From the NCBI GenBank assembly GCA_963772935.1, contig CAVYZK010000009.1:310001-374000 (forward strand): a stretch of 64,000 bases of DNA, written 5' to 3'. This document shows positions 62,231-64,000 of this stretch, in pieces (the first letter of the stretch is position 1; every line of letters begins with the position of its first letter). The position numbers and the translations under genes were made by a program. A model generated the notes under the pieces. It made no database searches. It was not told the DNA's origin and saw nothing but the letters and a program-made list of their open reading frames with translations. Source of the DNA: JANNNF01 sp963772935. Lineage in GTDB: Bacteria; Pseudomonadota; Alphaproteobacteria; Rhodobacterales; Rhodobacteraceae.

Positions 62231-64000
62231 GCCGCCACCTTCAAGCTGCGGCCACGCGCGGCAAGGATCAGGGGCACGCATTTCGCGTCATCATTGTGGA
62301 TCGTCACGCAGTCAAGGCATTGGAAACATTCGGAATAGACGATCTGCCCTGTGGGTTTGATGGCCCCGTAGCTGCACTTTACCTTGCAGAGCTGGCACGG
62401 TGACCCACATTCCACCCGCCGCGCGATCCAGTCGCGGCCCCGCAACAGCCCGCCAATCGCCATCAGCGCGCCAAGCGGGCAGACATAGCGGCAAAAGCCT
62501 TTGAAGGTGAACATCCCCAGCACCAGCCACCCCGCCGCATAGGCGACGAAATACCATTCGCGGATAAAGAAGGTGGTGATGGCGGTCTTGAAGGGTTCGA
62601 CCTCGGCCACCTTGTCCACCCGGTCGGGGGCAAGGAACACGGTGGCGACCATGCCTGCCAGCAACGCATATTTCACCAGCTTCAACCGGCTGTCCCACAG
62701 GGCCGACACCTCAACCTTCGGCAACCGTAACAACCGCCCCAGATGATGCGCAAATTCCTGCAACGCGCCAAACGGGCACAGCCAGCCGCAGAACAGACCC
62801 CGGCCCCAGAGGACGAAGCCGATGATCGTGGCGGCCCAGAGCAGCAGGGAAAACGGATCGTAGAGCAAGAACCCGAAGCTGCCCCCCTCCGCCGCCGTGC
62901 GCAGCACCGCCAAGGGGGTGACGATGGACAACTGCCCTTGCCCCCACCAGCCGATGAACACGGTGACAACGGCCAGTATCCCCAATCGCACACCGGTAAA
63001 CCACCGATGCCCCGCCAGCCGGTCTTGCCCCGGCCCAAGCAGCACCAGCAGGGCCACCAACCCTGTGCCCAGCAAGATCAGGTCCAGCTTCCGGTTGATC
63101 AGCGCCTCGACCCACGGAGCCAGCTTCACTGGGGGCGTGGCGCGCAGGAAAAACCGTTCCGGTGTGGCATGAGTCAGGGTGAAATGGGCGGAGCCGATTT
63201 CGGGCTGGAACTGGCCATGGGCGCGGGCGGCTTGGGCCAGCAACTGCCAGTCTGCGGCCGGGTCAAAGCCAAGGCGGCGGTCGGTGCGCAGGATCATTGC
63301 GGTGCCCTGCGGCACATCGGGCAGGGTCTCAAAAATCAGGTCGGCGTCACGCAGGGCAAGGGGCAAGCCGCCCTGGGTGGCGGCCAGACGGTCGGGCGCG
63401 GTGTTGCGCACGAAGTCCGGCGACACAAGGCCATGGCGGGCGGTGTCGATCACCAGAATAGGTTCCTGTTCCGGCGAGACGGTCAGGAACCGGGTCAGGT
63501 CTGCCATGGAGTCCGGCGTCAGCACGGCGCGGGCAATTGAGGGCGGGCCGATATCCACGGCCCAGAGGTTCAGGTACAGGCCCGAGGGGTCGGCTTGTGC
63601 CTCGGGGTCATCGGTGGCCCAGATGGTGCCCGCAAAGGCTGCGTCGGCCTGTGCATTGGTCACTTGCAGGTTCCGCGCAATGCCCTGCGACACCAGATCA
63701 TCCCATGTCAGCGCCTCGGCCACATCGGGGTTGGGCCGGGCGGGAGGGGCGCTTTGCACGCCCTGCATCTTTTCCCGTGCAATCTGCAACGTGGCGGCCA
63801 GCAGCGATTCATGCGCGATGCGGACGGAGGCCGTGGCCTTGGTCACCCCGTCCAGATACACCAGATCCGACCCCGCCCCGCCATCGCCATACGGCGTGCC
63901 GACCACCAGCGGTTCGTTGATCGAATGGCCCCGGTATTGTTCCAGAAACTTCAGAAACGGGGCTTCGCCCAAGCCAGACACAAAGATCGGCTCATTGTGC
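62227..64000 (-). CDS. NosR/NirI-type membrane regulator-flavoprotein, N-terminus outside the window
   Basis: The frame is open to the window edge (…HNEPIFVSGLGEAPF), so the start is missing and about 590 residues are seen. The periplasmic FMN-binding region comes first (LVYLDGVTKATASVRI is the likely flavinylation site), then several transmembrane helices with two C-x3-CP motifs (CGWLCPFGALQEF, CRYVCPLGALMAI), and a C-terminal ferredoxin-like part (CGSPCQLCKVKC, ECFQCLDCVTIHNDD). NosR supports nitrous-oxide reductase; its paralogue NirI supports nitrite reductase and is paired with nirX (apbE-like) in Paracoccus. The direct apbE partner fits either. The genes that would decide lie beyond the window. 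Confidence 0.9.
   Translation of the reverse strand, partial: HNEPIFVSGLGEAPFLKFLEQYRGHSINEPLVVGTPYGDGGAGSDLVYLDGVTKATASVRIAHESLLAATLQIAREKMQGVQSAPPARPNPDVAEALTWDDLVSQGIARNLQVTNAQADAAFAGTIWATDDPEAQADPSGLYLNLWAVDIGPPSIARAVLTPDSMADLTRFLTVSPEQEPILVIDTARHGLVSPDFVRNTAPDRLAATQGGLPLALRDADLIFETLPDVPQGTAMILRTDRRLGFDPAADWQLLAQAARAHGQFQPEIGSAHFTLTHATPERFFLRATPPVKLAPWVEALINRKLDLILLGTGLVALLVLLGPGQDRLAGHRWFTGVRLGILAVVTVFIGWWGQGQLSIVTPLAVLRTAAEGGSFGFLLYDPFSLLLWAATIIGFVLWGRGLFCGWLCPFGALQEFAHHLGRLLRLPKVEVSALWDSRLKLVKYALLAGMVATVFLAPDRVDKVAEVEPFKTAITTFFIREWYFVAYAAGWLVLGMFTFKGFCRYVCPLGALMAIGGLLRGRDWIARRVECGSPCQLCKVKCSYGAIKPTGQIVYSECFQCLDCVTIHNDDAKCVPLILAARGRSLKVAA

Noticed and set aside
1..64000. tRNA, rRNA, CRISPR, transposase or phage genes
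   Set aside because: I looked for cloverleaf-like segments, regular short repeats with spacers, and transposase or integrase motifs, and saw none I could support.

Overview
The window is about 64 kb of GC-rich alphaproteobacterial chromosome. Gene content, the family relationships I can recognise (lptF-lptG-lptD-surA-pdxA block, DUF4167 protein, glgPBCAX-pgm operon, XoxF/XoxG/XoxJ methanol oxidation, NosR/NirI with ApbE) and the short intergenic repeats all point to a Rhodobacteraceae (Rhodobacter/Tabrizicola/Gemmobacter-like) bacterium. I see no rRNA, tRNA, CRISPR array, prophage or insertion sequence.

Layout. 1-4 kb: truncated M20 amidohydrolase, small secreted protein, agmatinase, DUF1499 protein, rsmA. 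4-14 kb (minus strand): DUF4167 protein, prfA-prmC, and the outer-membrane biogenesis chain lptF-lptG-lptD-surA-pdxA. 14-20 kb: pepA, holC, a membrane retropepsin-like protease, MarC protein, ABC-F ATPase, ndk. 20-24 kb: a 1132-residue secreted RTX-type calcium-binding protein and a TfoX-C protein. 24-28 kb: copper homeostasis (copZ, a ~335-bp tandem repeat array, copA-cueR), with CueR-type promoters on both sides of the array. 28.5-39.7 kb: complete glycogen operon glgP-glgB-glgC-glgA-glgX-pgm. 39.8-56 kb: an MttB-like methyltransferase, then a C1/PQQ region with a Sel1 protein, lanthanide-type methanol dehydrogenase xoxF, a response regulator-FIST-hybrid kinase module, a PQQ-associated ABC system with a beta-propeller protein, and xoxG-xoxJ. 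A radical-SAM aminomutase and a lytic transglycosylase sit between xoxF and the regulators. 56-60 kb: a form-II CoxL-type molybdenum hydroxylase operon coxG-S-L-M. 60-64 kb: a TerC-family transporter behind a structured leader, then an ApbE flavin transferase coupled to a NosR/NirI-type protein that runs off the end.

How the genes may work together. XoxF oxidises methanol, XoxG takes the electrons, and XoxJ assists XoxF. The FIST/hybrid-kinase/LuxR-type regulator set is the likely controller and resembles the NosP-NahK arrangement next to the PQQ ethanol-oxidation genes of Pseudomonas. A shared TRCGACCA motif lies in the upstream regions of the Sel1 gene, xoxF, the divergent xoxG/binding-protein pair and coxG, which suggests one regulon that includes the Cox-like enzyme.

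Quality warning. About nineteen single-base indels break otherwise well-conserved genes between 3.8 and 30 kb and at 61.6 kb, including essential prfA. The corrected lengths all come out as whole codons. They look like consensus errors rather than pseudogenes. The 31-61 kb stretch, which holds the C1 genes, reads cleanly.
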